Positions 34,137 to 43,909 of a stretch of 64,000 bases of DNA are shown here, in pieces. A program made the position numbers and the translations under genes. This DNA is from Paracoccus methylovorus (GTDB lineage Bacteria; Pseudomonadota; Alphaproteobacteria; Rhodobacterales; Rhodobacteraceae), in assembly GCF_016919705.1 (NCBI RefSeq), contig NZ_CP070371.1:525501-589500 (forward strand). The letters run 5' to 3'. A model generated the notes under the pieces. It ran no database searches and had not been told where the DNA came from. It saw only the letters and a program-made list of their open reading frames with translations. The stretch's first letter is position 1. Each line of letters starts with the position of its first letter.

Positions 34137-35210
34137 ATGAAGGCACTACGTTTCCATGCCGCAAAGGATCTGCGGGTCGAAGACATCCCTCCGCCAACGG
34201 CACCCGGCCCCGGTCAGGTCCTGATGAGAAACCGTTTCGTCGGCATTTGCGGTACCGATTTGCACGAATACGCCGGCGGTCCGATCTTCGTTCCCACCGA
34301 GCCGCATCCCTATTCCGGAGCGGTTCTTCCGCAGGTGCTGGGCCATGAATTCGGCGGCGAGGTCGTGGCGGTGGGCGAGGGCGTCACCAAGGTCGCCGTG
34401 GGCGACCGCGTCGCCGTCCAGCCGCTGATCATGCCGCGCGGCGGCGAGTATTTCGCCGATCGCGGTTGGCACAACCTTTCGGGCAGCCTCGCGCTGGTCG
34501 GGCTTAGCTGGCATTCTGGCGGCATGTCGGAAATGGCGCTGCTGAACGACTACAATGTCGAAAAGATCCCCGCCGAGATGTCGGATGAAGAGGCCGCGCT
34601 GGTCGAGCCGACCGCCGTCGTGGTCTATGCCTGTGACAGGGGCCGGGTGACGGCGGGCGATTCGGTTCTGGTTACCGGTGCCGGTCCCATCGGCATCCTT
34701 GCATTGCTGACGGCACGGGCCTTCGGCGCGACACGGCTTTTCGTCTCGGACATGAACGAGACGCGGCTGGCCCTGGCGCGCGAGGTGGTGCCCGGCCTCG
34801 TCACCATCAACCCCGCCAAGGAAGACGTGGGTGACGTGGTGCGCGCAGCCACGCAAGGCGGTATTGGCTGCGACGTGGCGCTGGAATGCGTGGGCAACGA
34901 GCGCGCGCTGCAATCCTGCCTCGACGCCGTTAGAAAGCAGGGCGTGATCGTGCAGACCGGCTTGATGGCGGGCAAGGGCAGCGTGGATTTCTTCCAGTTG
35001 ACCTTCAAGGATGTCGAAATCCGGGGATCGTGGTGCTATCCCACGCATAGCTGGCCGCGCACCATCGAGTTGATCGCCTCGGGCGCGATCCCAGCCAGCC
35101 GGGTCGTGACGAAGCGGATCGCCCTGGATCAGGCCGTGGCCGAGGGGTTCGAAGCGTTGTTGGACCCGGCCGGGACGCAACTCAAGATTCTGATCGATCT
35201 TTCGCGCTGA
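34137..35210 (+). CDS. 2,3-butanediol dehydrogenase, zinc-type MDR family
   Basis: This 357-aa medium-chain dehydrogenase has the catalytic-zinc residues Cys38 (GICGTDLHEY) and His70-Glu71 (LGHEFGG), and a Rossmann loop VTGAGPIGILA. The sequence FVPTEPHPYSGAVLPQVLGH is typical of butanediol dehydrogenases. The lobe that in most relatives holds four structural-zinc cysteines instead reads PRGGEYFADRGWHNLSG and has none. It would oxidise 2,3-butanediol to acetoin, feeding AcoABC. AGGAG lies before ATG 34137. Confidence 0.9.
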   Translation: MKALRFHAAKDLRVEDIPPPTAPGPGQVLMRNRFVGICGTDLHEYAGGPIFVPTEPHPYSGAVLPQVLGHEFGGEVVAVGEGVTKVAVGDRVAVQPLIMPRGGEYFADRGWHNLSGSLALVGLSWHSGGMSEMALLNDYNVEKIPAEMSDEEAALVEPTAVVVYACDRGRVTAGDSVLVTGAGPIGILALLTARAFGATRLFVSDMNETRLALAREVVPGLVTINPAKEDVGDVVRAATQGGIGCDVALECVGNERALQSCLDAVRKQGVIVQTGLMAGKGSVDFFQLTFKDVEIRGSWCYPTHSWPRTIELIASGAIPASRVVTKRIALDQAVAEGFEALLDPAGTQLKILIDLSR

Positions 35211-35241
35211 AAGAGGCCGATCGTGTAATAGTAGCTCCACA

Positions 35242-35273
35242 CCGGGGCGAAGGACGTGCTATCGTCGCCCCGG
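35242..35273. terminator. Hairpin between butanediol dehydrogenase and acoR
   Basis: CCGGGGCGA at 35242-35250 pairs with TCGCCCCGG at 35265-35273 around a 14-base loop. There is no T-run, so it may be a weak terminator or a regulatory structure at the acoR leader. Confidence 0.4.
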
Positions 35274-35291
35274 AGGCTTTGGGAGGTGCCG

Positions 35292-37148
35292 ATGGGAGGA
35301 ACGTCGAACGTCGGGGCGCATGTCCTCGAAGTTATCGGCGCAGCCGAAGGGCGGAATTCGCGTCGGGATGCGGATGTGCTTGCCTCTTGGCGACGCTGCG
35401 TCAATGAACACCAGTTGGATCCGGGCCGATATGCGGGGCCACGGATCGTCACCGAGCAGGAATTGAACAACCATCGGCAGGATTCTGAGGAATTGCTGGG
35501 CATGGCCCGGCACGGTATGGAAGATCTTTATCGCCGGGTGAACGCGATGGGCTATGTGCTGCTGCTGGCAAATGCGCGCGGCGTCACCGTCGATACCATT
35601 GGCGATACCGAATTGGACCGGGAGGTGCGCCATGCCGGGTTGATTTCGGGCTCGGAATGGGACGAGAGCAATGTCGGCACTAATGGCGTGGGTGCGTGTC
35701 TTGCCACCGGACGGCCCATTATCGTGCATCGCAGTGACCATTTCGACATGGCGCTGACTCCCCTTTCGTGCACCGCCGTACCGATCCACTGTACGCAGGG
35801 AAAGCTGGTCGGCGTGCTGGATCTGTCGCATCTGGAGCCGCCTCAGGACAAGATGAGCCAAGCCCTGACGCTGGAGGTGATGAAATCCTGCGCCCGGCGG
35901 ATCGAGATGGCGAACCTGGTGCGCCGCCATCGCAGCGACTGGATCCTGCGGCTGAACCTTTCGTCCGAATTTCTTGATGTGGATCCGATGGCGGCACTGG
36001 CCATCGGCGCGGATGGATGCGTTACGGGCATGACCAATAATGCACTTGAACTTCTGAGCCAGAAGCCAGGCAAGACATTGATCGGTCAGCGGTTCGGCGA
36101 GATTTTTTCCTATGATCTGGACGACCTGCCCAAGCTGTCCCGCGCGATGGCTCCGGTCGATGGCGCGTTGGAGGTGCAGGCCGGAGGTCTCATCTTCGCG
36201 CGCTCGGTCCCGCCCACCGCGTCGCCTCGCCGGGCCATTGAGCCCACCGTGCCTAAGCCTCTGCGAACCATACATAACGGCGATCCCGCCATGCGTCATC
36301 TGGCGGAGCGTGCTGCCAAGGTCGTGGATCGGCAGATCAGTGTCATTCTACGGGGCGAGACCGGCACCGGTAAGGAGTTCATCGCGCGCGCCATACACGA
36401 CTCCTCCCGCCGGCGCGGGCCTTTCGTCGCCATCAACTGCGCGGCGCTGCCCGAGTCACTGATCGAAAGCGAACTTTTCGGCTACGTCCCCAATGCCTTC
36501 ACCGGCGCCCATGCGCGCGGCAAGAAAGGTCTCGTCCGCGAGGCGAATGGAGGCACGCTGTTTCTGGACGAGATCGGCGACATGCCGATGGGCTTGCAGG
36601 CGCGGCTGCTGCGAGTGTTGTCTGAGCGAGAGGTGTTGCCTGTTGGTGCCACAAAGGCTGAATCGGTGGACGTCCGTGTGATCTCCGCCTCGCATCGCGA
36701 CCTGGCCGAACTGGTGGCGCAGGGGCAGTTCCGGCAGGATCTGTATTACCGGCTGAACGGGCTGGTGCTTGACATTCCGCCAGTCAGGGCGCGCGCCGAC
36801 TTAGAATGGTTGATCAACCATATCTCCGCCGCGACTGAAGGCAAGCCATGCTTCTCGCCCCAGGCGATGGACCTGCTGCTGTCCCACGACTGGCCCGGAA
36901 ATGTGCGCGAGATAGTCAATCTTTGCGAACTCGCCGCCGCAATGTGCGATGGTGCTTCTGTCTTGCCCATCCATCTTCCGGCAGTGATGACGGATCGAGC
37001 CTCCTCGGCCCGTTCGCCGGCAAATGGCACGTCCGAGGATGAATTGCTGCAACTTCTGAATGAACATGGCGGGAATGTTTCCGCTGCGGCCCGAGCGGCG
37101 AAAATCGACAGATCGACATTCTACAGGCGCCTGCACAAGTCGAAATAA
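35292..37148 (+). CDS. acoR: Sigma-54-dependent activator AcoR
   Basis: The 618-aa protein has an N-terminal GAF-type sensor region ([50 protein letters not shown]) typical of acetoin-responsive AcoR. The AAA+ domain carries Walker A GETGTGKE near 354 and Walker [12 protein letters not shown], and an Fis-type helix ([20 protein letters not shown]) ends the protein. The sigma-54 contact loop, normally GAFTGA, reads NAFTGA near residue 400. It should activate the -24/-12 promoter at 28775. ATG 35292 has GGGAGG upstream. Confidence 0.93.
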   Translation: MGGTSNVGAHVLEVIGAAEGRNSRRDADVLASWRRCVNEHQLDPGRYAGPRIVTEQELNNHRQDSEELLGMARHGMEDLYRRVNAMGYVLLLANARGVTVDTIGDTELDREVRHAGLISGSEWDESNVGTNGVGACLATGRPIIVHRSDHFDMALTPLSCTAVPIHCTQGKLVGVLDLSHLEPPQDKMSQALTLEVMKSCARRIEMANLVRRHRSDWILRLNLSSEFLDVDPMAALAIGADGCVTGMTNNALELLSQKPGKTLIGQRFGEIFSYDLDDLPKLSRAMAPVDGALEVQAGGLIFARSVPPTASPRRAIEPTVPKPLRTIHNGDPAMRHLAERAAKVVDRQISVILRGETGTGKEFIARAIHDSSRRRGPFVAINCAALPESLIESELFGYVPNAFTGAHARGKKGLVREANGGTLFLDEIGDMPMGLQARLLRVLSEREVLPVGATKAESVDVRVISASHRDLAELVAQGQFRQDLYYRLNGLVLDIPPVRARADLEWLINHISAATEGKPCFSPQAMDLLLSHDWPGNVREIVNLCELAAAMCDGASVLPIHLPAVMTDRASSARSPANGTSEDELLQLLNEHGGNVSAAARAAKIDRSTFYRRLHKSK

Positions 37149-37399
37149 AAAGCAGTGGTGTTTGACGGTGCATATCCCATCGGCGAAGGCGTCTGGCTGG
37201 GGTAGAACGGTCAATATTAGGCTCCAGACTTCGGTAACGGGGTCGTCCCAGTCAAGCGGTTTTGCGCATACGGGATGTGCCGCCGGAGCGCGCGTCCTTG
37301 TTCTTTGAGAAAGTGATCTGCTTCCCTGTTCGGCAGCCTTCGCCTGAGATCGACCCGGGTGCATGCTTCGGTCCGTGGTCAGCGCTATGGCTGCCAACA
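37149..37399. other. Gap between acoR and nested insertion sequences
   Basis: About 250 bases after acoR with no recognisable gene. The IS3 end begins at 37400. Confidence 0.4.
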
Positions 37400-37436
37400 T
37401 GGACCTGTCCCGGTTTTGTTCCGGCCTTCTGAGAGA
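37400..37436 (+). mobile_element. IS3-family left end, separated from its element
   Basis: TGGACCTGTCCCGG, then TTTGTTCCGG(C/T)CTTCTGAGAG, matches the left terminus of the intact IS3 copy whose corresponding end is at 49247. The match stops at GAGAG (37435) where the IS110-type element begins, and resumes at 39015. This identifies the outer element of a nested insertion. Confidence 0.75.
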
Positions 37437-37450
37437 TGCCGTAATGGGCG

Positions 37451-37563
37451 AGTCGCTCTCGGGCCCGGCGTTGCGCTGTGTGTTCCGTTAAGATGCTGGC
37501 TATCGTCCTTTTACGGCCGACCGTCTCGGTCGGCGGCAACGATCCGAGCGGGAGAACGATATC
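37451..37563 (+). ncRNA. 5' non-coding region of the IS110-type element (possible bridge RNA site)
   Basis: The 113 bases between the left repeat and the transposase ATG contain no gene. IS110-group elements encode a bridge RNA here, and IS1111-group elements encode it downstream (38521-39001). I could not derive target- or donor-binding loops by eye, so this marks only where such an RNA could be. Confidence 0.3.
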
Positions 37564-38520
37564 ATGGATCATTTTGTGGGCATCGACGTGTCTCTTGAAA
37601 GCTGCTCCGTCTGCGTTCTGAGCCAGTCAGGTAGTGTGGTGCTGGAAGCAAAGGTCGCCAGCGAACCTGATGCACTGATCGTTTTTCTGCGCGGGATGGA
37701 TGTGACCATCACCTGCATCGGGCTTGAGGCTGGCCCCTTGTCGCAATGGTTGCACCGCCATCTTTGCGCGGCAGGCCTGGATACGGTGCTGATGGAAACC
37801 CGCCAGGTGAAGGGCGCGCTGAAGGCCATGCCGATCAAGACCGACCGCCGTGATGCGCTTGGTATTGCCCAGCTGATCCGTATGGGCTGGTTCCGCCCAG
37901 TGCATTGCAAGTCGGTCTCCGCGCAGGAACTCCGGGCGCTGCTCGGGGCACGCCGGACGCTGCAGAAATCGATGATCAGTATCGAACTCTCGATGCGGGG
38001 CATGCTGCGTGGGTTCGGCCTGAAGCTTGGCCAGATCACACGGCGGCGGTTGCCGGAGCGCACCCGCGAACTTGCAGACGGCAACGAGATGCTGACCGCC
38101 ATGGTGACGGCGATGCTGCGCAGCCATGCCGCTCTGCGCAGCGAACTCGCGAAGCTTGAGAACCGGTTGCGCCGGATTGCGCGGACGGATCGGGTCTGTC
38201 GGCTGATGATGACCGTTCCCGGCGTCGGCGCCGTGGTGGCGTTGCAGGTCAAGGCCGGGATCGATGATCCTGCGCGGTTCCGGTCATCGAAGAATGTCGG
38301 ACCACACTTCGGCCTGACACCTCGGCGCGAGCAGTCCGGCGAGCGCGACGTGGTGGGTGCGATCAGCGCCGCCGGTGACCGGAACGTCCGCACCGCCCTG
38401 TTCCAGGCAGCCACGGTGATGCGCTACCATTCGCAGGCGAAGAACTGGCTCAAGGCCTGGGGCATGCAGGTCGCCAAGCGGCGTGGGATGAAACGCGCTG
38501 TCGTTGCCGTTGCACGCTGA
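37564..38520 (+). CDS. IS110-family transposase, C-terminus cut by a stop
   Basis: The 318-aa product has the RuvC-like N-terminal DEDD domain (MDHFVGIDVSLESCSVCVL, IKTDRRDALGIAQLIRMGWF). The C-terminal Tnp domain has MMTVPGVGAVVALQVKAGID, GPHFGLTPRREQSGERDVVG and ALFQAATVM. The stop TGA at 38518-38520 replaces a lysine position; the frame continues with the family-like LAVVLHRMWSDGTQF, so about 20 residues are lost. Whether the shortened protein works is unclear, because the catalytic residues are kept. Confidence 0.85.
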   Translation: MDHFVGIDVSLESCSVCVLSQSGSVVLEAKVASEPDALIVFLRGMDVTITCIGLEAGPLSQWLHRHLCAAGLDTVLMETRQVKGALKAMPIKTDRRDALGIAQLIRMGWFRPVHCKSVSAQELRALLGARRTLQKSMISIELSMRGMLRGFGLKLGQITRRRLPERTRELADGNEMLTAMVTAMLRSHAALRSELAKLENRLRRIARTDRVCRLMMTVPGVGAVVALQVKAGIDDPARFRSSKNVGPHFGLTPRREQSGERDVVGAISAAGDRNVRTALFQAATVMRYHSQAKNWLKAWGMQVAKRRGMKRAVVAVAR

Positions 38521-39001
38521 CTCGCCGTGGTGCTGCACCGGATGTGGAGCGACGGCACGCAGTTCCAGATAGCACATCCGGCACGGCTCACCGCAGCAGC
38601 ATGACACCCTGCGGCCGATCCGATCTACCGGTTCGACCGTTCCAAAGTTACCTGCCCCCGAATTGGATCGGGATGGTCCCGATCCTCCGATGTCCCTTCG
38701 CCGGGACGCGGTCTCGACGAAGCCGTAGCATCGCTGGTGCCGCCCGCAAGGTCGAGCACGCTACCAGAGATCGGCACGCGAGATCCCACTAACCAGGCAC
38801 AATGTGGCGGCCCCGCGCCGATCACGGACGGAAGCATAATACCGGCGAAGTGGCCCCGAAAGCGAAGGCTGGGGATAGCGCGAACCACCGAAAAGTCGCC
38901 GGGATGTTGATCCGCGGCGGTGCATCGCTTGGTGCCCGATCATGTGCGGGTGGAGGTCAAGTCATTGAATTTGATTTGAAACCTAATTGTTGACTTCACC
39001 A
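38521..39001. other. 3' non-coding part of the IS110-type element
   Basis: About 480 bases after the transposase and before the right subterminal repeat. The first 50 bases continue the transposase frame past its stop. The rest shows no convincing gene on either strand. An IS1111-type bridge RNA would lie here. Confidence 0.4.
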
Positions 39002-39014
39002 CGCCCATTACGGA

Positions 39015-39541
39015 AGCGATGCTCTCTTCAAAGGAGACAGGATATGGCATTGACACACAGCGGCGAGTTCAAGCGTGATGCGGTGCGCATTGCGCTCAGC
39101 AGCGGTCTGACACGGCGTCAGGTTGCGTCTGATCTTGGGACCGGGCTTTCGACGCTCGGCAAATGGATCCGGGCGATTTCCGATGAGGCGAAGGTGCCGG
39201 AACGGGATGCTGATCTTCTTTGCGAGAATGAGCGGTTGCGCAAAGAGAACCGCATTCTCAGGGAGGAGAGGGAGGTGCCCAAAAAGGCGGCTCAGTTCTT
39301 CGCGGCTCATGGAGGGCGAGAACGCCATCGGTCCGAGTGACTGTCCGACACCATGAAGTTTCAGTTCATTGCCAGCTATCGGGGCAGCCTTTCGCGCAGC
39401 CATCCCTGTCGCATGATGGGCGTGACGGACCGCGGATTGCGCGCGTGGCGGCGCAGGCCCCCGTCCATCCGCCAGCGGCGCGACATGGTGATCCTGGCGC
39501 ATATCCGCGAACAGCATCGGCTGAGCCTGGGCAGCTATGGC
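39015..39541 (+). mobile_element. IS3-family element, 5' part, truncated
   Basis: From AGCGATGCTCTCTTCAAAGG onward the sequence is nearly identical to the intact IS3 copy at 48015-49247, up to GGCAGCTATGGCAGG at about 39541. There it switches abruptly to phage-tail sequence. The right end and most of orfB are gone. It carries orfA and the first 63 codons of orfB. Confidence 0.85.
39044..39340 (+). CDS. IS3-family transposase OrfA (truncated element)
   Basis: The 98-aa product starts MALTHSGEFKRDAVRIALSS with a helix-turn-helix (LTRRQVASDLGTGLSTLGKW) and a C-terminal zipper (CENERLRKENRILREEREV). AAAGGAGA lies before ATG 39044. It is nearly identical to OrfA of the copy at 48844-49179, but its last residues differ because of a small change after FFAA. 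Confidence 0.8.
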   Translation: MALTHSGEFKRDAVRIALSSGLTRRQVASDLGTGLSTLGKWIRAISDEAKVPERDADLLCENERLRKENRILREEREVPKKAAQFFAAHGGRERHRSE

Positions 39542-39543
39542 AG
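39353..39543 (+). pseudogene. IS3-family OrfB, N-terminal fragment
   Basis: It starts MKFQFIASYRGSLSRSHPCR and follows the intact OrfB to LSLGSYGR, where the match ends at the junction with phage DNA. The DDE catalytic core is absent. Confidence 0.85.
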
Positions 39544-39984
39544 GACGATTTCGCCGGCGGTGATCTCGGCCGAGACGATCTGCAGGCCGGTGGCTTCCAT
39601 CTCGACCTTGTTCGGGGACGAGGCCAGAACCACGGCCATTGAGACCGTGGCCGGATCGGTGAAGGAGCGCACCAGCTCGACCATCCCGGCGTCGAGGTTT
39701 TCCAGCACCAGCGTGGCCTGTGCCGGCGCGTCCTCGGCTTCACCCGGCAGCACCACCGAGGCCACGACCCAGAGCCACGGATCCTCTGCATAGCGCGCGC
39801 CCTTCCAGGTCGAGAGCGTGCCGTAGATCTCGGGGTCCACGGAGATCCTGACGGCGTTATCGGTGGAAAGCCGGATCGGTGCCTCCAGCTCGGGATGCTC
39901 GATCAGGATCAGCGCCACCTCGATCTCGCCGGAATATTCTTCCTCATGCGCAAGGCGGGCATTCATCGACAAACGGCGGCTCAT
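39535..39984 (-). pseudogene. Phage tail protein of DUF1833 type, C-terminus cut
   Basis: The 149-aa frame reads EVALILIEHPELEAPIRLST and YGTLSTWKGARYAEDPWLWV, then SFTDPATVSMAVVLASSP, resembling DUF1833 proteins of phage tail-tip modules. It runs in frame into the IS3 remnant, where a TAG supplied by the IS ends it, so a short C-terminal part is missing. It overlaps the upstream gene by 4 bases. Confidence 0.6.
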
Positions 39985-40409
39985 GGCAGCACCCAGATTT
40001 GAAAGGATTTCAGAAATTTGACCTGATCGACGACGGTCTCGGTCGGCAGCTGATCGCCCCAGGCGCAGAGCCAGCGCTCGCTGAGCAGCAGCGGCTCTTT
40101 GGTCTGGGCATTGACCAGCAGACCGACGCCGGCGGCATTGGTCAGCGGCCAGCCATCGGTGCTGGGGTCGGGCATCCAGAACCGGATCGTGCCTTCCTGG
40201 CAGGTCTCGTGGAAGAAGCGGTCGAAGACCGCACGCTGGTTATGGGTCAGCTTGACCGCCATGGAGACGGATTTCGCGGCGCTGGAAAACCGCCGCCGGT
40301 AGCCGGGCGGGCCGGCGTCGTTCTGGCGCTTGCGGCGCGCATCCTGCGGCTGCAACTGCCAGCTGTCGCGCTGGGGCGGTGGAAGGGTGGCGGGCCAGGT
40401 GGCGATCAT
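39981..40409 (-). CDS. Phage tail-region hypothetical protein
   Basis: The 142-aa product (MIATWPATLPPPQRDSWQLQ..., AVFDRFFHETCQEGTIRFWM, LLLSERWLCAWGDQLP) resembles small tail-assembly proteins found after the tape measure in siphophages that infect alphaproteobacteria. I cannot name a family with certainty. It overlaps both neighbours by 4 bases, fitting a tightly packed tail operon on the minus strand. Confidence 0.6.
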   Translation of the reverse strand: MIATWPATLPPPQRDSWQLQPQDARRKRQNDAGPPGYRRRFSSAAKSVSMAVKLTHNQRAVFDRFFHETCQEGTIRFWMPDPSTDGWPLTNAAGVGLLVNAQTKEPLLLSERWLCAWGDQLPTETVVDQVKFLKSFQIWVLP

Positions 40410-43400
40410 CCGCGCCTCCTTGTCGGCGTCCCGACCCCCATGCCGCGCAAGGTTCTGGCGGCAGCACCGCCGCGCGCCCCGATCCCTTGCGAGGTCATCT
40501 CGGACAGCACGTATTTGGTCTGGCGCTGACCGCGCGCGTCCGTGGTTTCCTCGGTCTCCACCTCGAAGGGGCGGCTGGTGTTATTCACCAGCACCGGCTG
40601 GATCTGCACCACGGGCTGTGCGGGTGTGTTCGCTGCCATGGCCGGGTTGCGCGAGGAGAGCAATTGCCGGGTCAGTTCCGCATTCATGATCCGGCTCGGG
40701 CCGGTGAACTCAAGTTCCGGGCCCTTCTCGCCGACGATGCGAACACCGCCGCCAAAATCGCCCCCAAAGGCGAAGCCGGGGATGCCGATGGCGCTGGCGA
40801 CGATCTGACCGATCCCGCCCAGCAAGCCATTCAGCGCACCTTGCGGCCCGCCCTGGGCAAAGCCCTGAAGCGCATTCCCGAAAGCGCCCATGCCGCCCCC
40901 CAGGGTGCCGAGGTCGGCTGTCGTGGTCTGCGCGGTGGCGCTGAATTGGGTCAGCGCCTGTTCTGCAGCGCCCAGCCGGGTGCCCCAGCTGTCGATCATG
41001 GCCTCGTTGGACGGTCTCTCGAAGCCGCGCATCCAGGCATCGGTTGCGCCTCCGACGTCCTTTGAGGCCAGCAGGCGTTGCATGGCTCCGCTCTCGGAGG
41101 TCATCAGCTCGCGCCAGACGAACTCGAGCTGCTTTTGTACATCGCCCAGGCCGGCTGATCCACCAACGGCATTCAGCAGCCCCTGGCCGCGTCCGGCATG
41201 ATGCTGAAACAGGCCAAAGGAGGTGCCATTGTCGCCCACGGCAAACGGATTGAAGCCGCTCTCACCCTGAATATTGCCCATGATGCCGGCAATCTGATGC
41301 GGCTGCAGCCCCTTGCCGGCGAAGAACTTCCAGACCTGCGACTGGACGTCCGAGGACCCGGACAGCCCGCCACCAATACCGGGGGCAAAATTGGCATTGG
41401 CCGCGCCACTGCCAGCCAGCAGCGACATCGCGCCGGGACCGCCGATCACCACGTTTGCAGCCTCGACGCTCATCGTCCCGACATCGGTGACCGGGCCGGG
41501 AAGCTGGACATCCGAACCATCGCCACGCCCGGTCAGCCGTGCCCAGATGCCTTCCAGCCCGCCGACATCGGCCATGGTGGCATGATCGGTCCCGAGGATG
41601 GCGTTCTTCATCGGGTTGGAGATCGCCAGTTGCGCGAACATGCCGGTGATGTCGGAGGCCAGCGCCTCGAACGCGCCCTCGATGTCGCCCTTCATCAGGC
41701 TGTCGATGATCCCGTCGATGGCGGTCTCGGCGGCGGACTGGACCGAGGACCAAGCTTCCTTCTGGCGCTCGACGCTGCGGGTCAGCGCATCCTCCTCGAA
41801 AGCTGCGGCGCGGCTTTCCTGCGCTCTTTCGCTGGCGGCATCGATCCCCTGGCGGCGGATCTCCAGCTCGGCCTTCCAGAGCGCGAGGATGCGTGACCTG
41901 ACCGCCTCGGACTGCCCGAGCAGCGCCTGTTCCAGCTTCAGCTGCTGGAGGCGCTCCGCCTGCGCACGCTGCATCTCGCGCGTGGCGGCAATCTGTCCGA
42001 AGGGATCGGCCGAGGCCATGCCCCTGGCCAGATCCCATTCCGCCATCATCTCGCGCTTGCGTGCTTCCGAAACCTTCAGGCTTTCCAGAGATGCGGCATA
42101 GGGCCGCCGTTCGGCGGCGATCAGCAGTTCCTTGACCTGCAGGCTGTCGCGGCCATGGAGCGCAATGGCGCGGTTGATCTCGGCCTGCTCGCGCAGATCC
42201 GCGACCATCTCGTCGGCCTTGCGGCCCGCCTCGCCATCCCTGATCTGCCGGGTCCGCTTCTGCTCGGCCGCGAACAGCTGCTGGGCAAGGGCGAGAAGGC
42301 CGGGCGCAAGGCCCATTTCCTTCAGCCGTTCATCATTCACCTCACGGGCATGACGGGCGCGCAGGGCCTCGACCTCGGCGCTGTCCTCGCCGAACCGCAG
42401 GATGGCGGCGGAAAGTTCGCCCTGCCGGGTCAGGTCCGCGATCAGCGCGTCCGATTCCTTCTGGCGTGCCTGGGCGCGCAGATCGGCCGAGGCGGCAAGA
42501 TCGGCCTCGAGCGCGGCCAGCGCATCCTGTTCCTGAACGCTGCCCGCGATCACCCCCATTTCCTGCAGGCGCAGTTTCAGCGCCTCGCGGGCCTGGCGGG
42601 CGCGGACGGTCTCGACCTCGGCGCTGTCTTCACCGAACTTGAGGATCGCGGCGGAAACCTCGGCCTGCTGGCTGTAGCCGCGCACCGTTTCATCAACCTC
42701 GCGCTGACGTCTGGCGTCGCGGGCAGTCTCACCAGCCTTGATCCCCAGAAGGATATCGGCCTGTTCCTTGATCAGTTGGATCAGCTTTTCTTCTTGACCG
42801 GAGATGCCGCCCTTCAGCATGGAAAGCTGCTCGACCTGTTCCAGCAGCACCTGCATGGCGGCGATCTGCGCATCGGTCCCTTCCGCCTGCTCGAAGCCTT
42901 TCACCGCATCAGAGAAAGACCGGATTTCCCCGGAGTATTTCGAGGTATGCGCGAGGCCGGTCCCGAGGCCGAAAAACCCGGTGAAATTCCGGCCCTCCTT
43001 GCCGATGACCTGATCGGTTGCCGTCATGCCGATCATTTCACGCACCGCAGTGCTGGTTTTTTTAGCTTTTCATCAAGCGCCAGACGGCTCAGCCCCGCCA
43101 GCACCGCATAGAGCCCCTGTGCCGCTTCGGCGCCCTCGCCGAAATCGCGGGCCAGATCGACAGAACTGGCCGCAGAGATTGCGGAAATCTCCTTCCATCG
43201 CTCAAACTCGGTGCTGAGCGCATCCATCCACTCTTCCAGGGATTTTGCGCGCGGTATGATGCGCATCATGCCCTGGGCTATGGCGGCACCGCCGCCGATC
43301 ACGCCTATCGCTAGCAGGCCCCAGGGAGTGAGCATCATCCTGAATGCCGACGCCAGGGCGGTACCCATGCTCATCCCTGAAGCCTGTATCTGGCTGAAGA

Positions 43401-43608
43401 TCTGTGCGACCTGCGGACCCTGCTGGATCATCACCATCATCGGGGACTGACCCATGACAGTCATCATGGCCACGTCGTTCATCTGGAAGCTGAGGTTGCC
43501 CGCCATCGCAGCCGCAGCCCCAGACCCGGAACCCACGGAACCCGAGTTCTTCTCGCGCAGGGCCAGCAAGCGGTCAGCTTCCTGCTGGGTGGTAACACCC
43601 ATTTTCAC
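40406..43608 (-). pseudogene. Phage tail tape-measure protein with lysozyme-like domain, frameshifted
   Basis: The protein is split at an A-run on its strand near 43060 (plus-strand T7). The upstream frame has SLSFQMNDVA-type repeats (MMTVMGQSPMMVMIQQGPQV), a hydrophobic segment GLLAIGVIGGGAAIAQGMM, and ends ALDEKLKK. With one extra A it would read on into TSTAVREMIGMTATDQ. The 879-codon remainder is coiled-coil with internal repeats (LKFGEDSAEVETVRARQARE versus LRFGEDSAEVEALRARHARE). It contains a phage-tail lysozyme-like segment (GIMGNIQGESGFNPFAVGDN). The N-terminus may continue beyond 43608. It sets tail length and may aid wall penetration. Confidence 0.7.
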
Positions 43609-43909
43609 CGCACGGTTCAGACGTTCCTGACCCGCGCCTATGTCGCCACGCTCGTGCCAGTGCTGAGCGGCGAGCCGCTTCCCGGCGCCGGTTTCGCCGC
43701 CGCGCCACCGCCGGACTGGCGCGAGGCCCCGCTCTTCGCTGGCAGTACAGCCGCAGCCTCAGACGCAGAACGGGTGCAGACCGATGGCGCATCGGATGCG
43801 GAACGACCGCAATCCGACAGTCTGTTCGTCCGCCGATCCGACGCAGGAACAGTGCAATGAAAAAACATTCCATTCGTCTCACGGCGCGCGCAGTCAGAGA
43901 GCTCGACCG

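Larger units (their letters stand above)
37437..39014 (+). mobile_element. IS110/IS1111-type element nested in IS3
   Basis: Subterminal inverted repeats CCGTAATGGGCG (37439-37450) and CGCCCATTACGG (39002-39013) bound about 1578 bp containing one IS110-family transposase. Subterminal repeats are a feature of the IS1111 subgroup. The flanking IS3 sequence is GAGAG on the left and AGCGATG on the right, against GAGAGCGATG in the intact copy, consistent with a 2-bp AG duplication at the insertion site. Confidence 0.75.

Noticed and set aside
43055..43070. Programmed frameshift in the tape-measure gene
   Set aside because: Phage tails use programmed frameshifts in the chaperone genes before the tape measure, not inside it. 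A lost base in an A8 run is simpler.
43621..43860. Plus-strand frame with a Ser/Asp-rich end before the methyltransferase
   Set aside because: It has no recognisable domain and lies opposite the likely extension of the tape-measure gene, which reads RLAAQHWHERGDIGAGQERL in its own frame.
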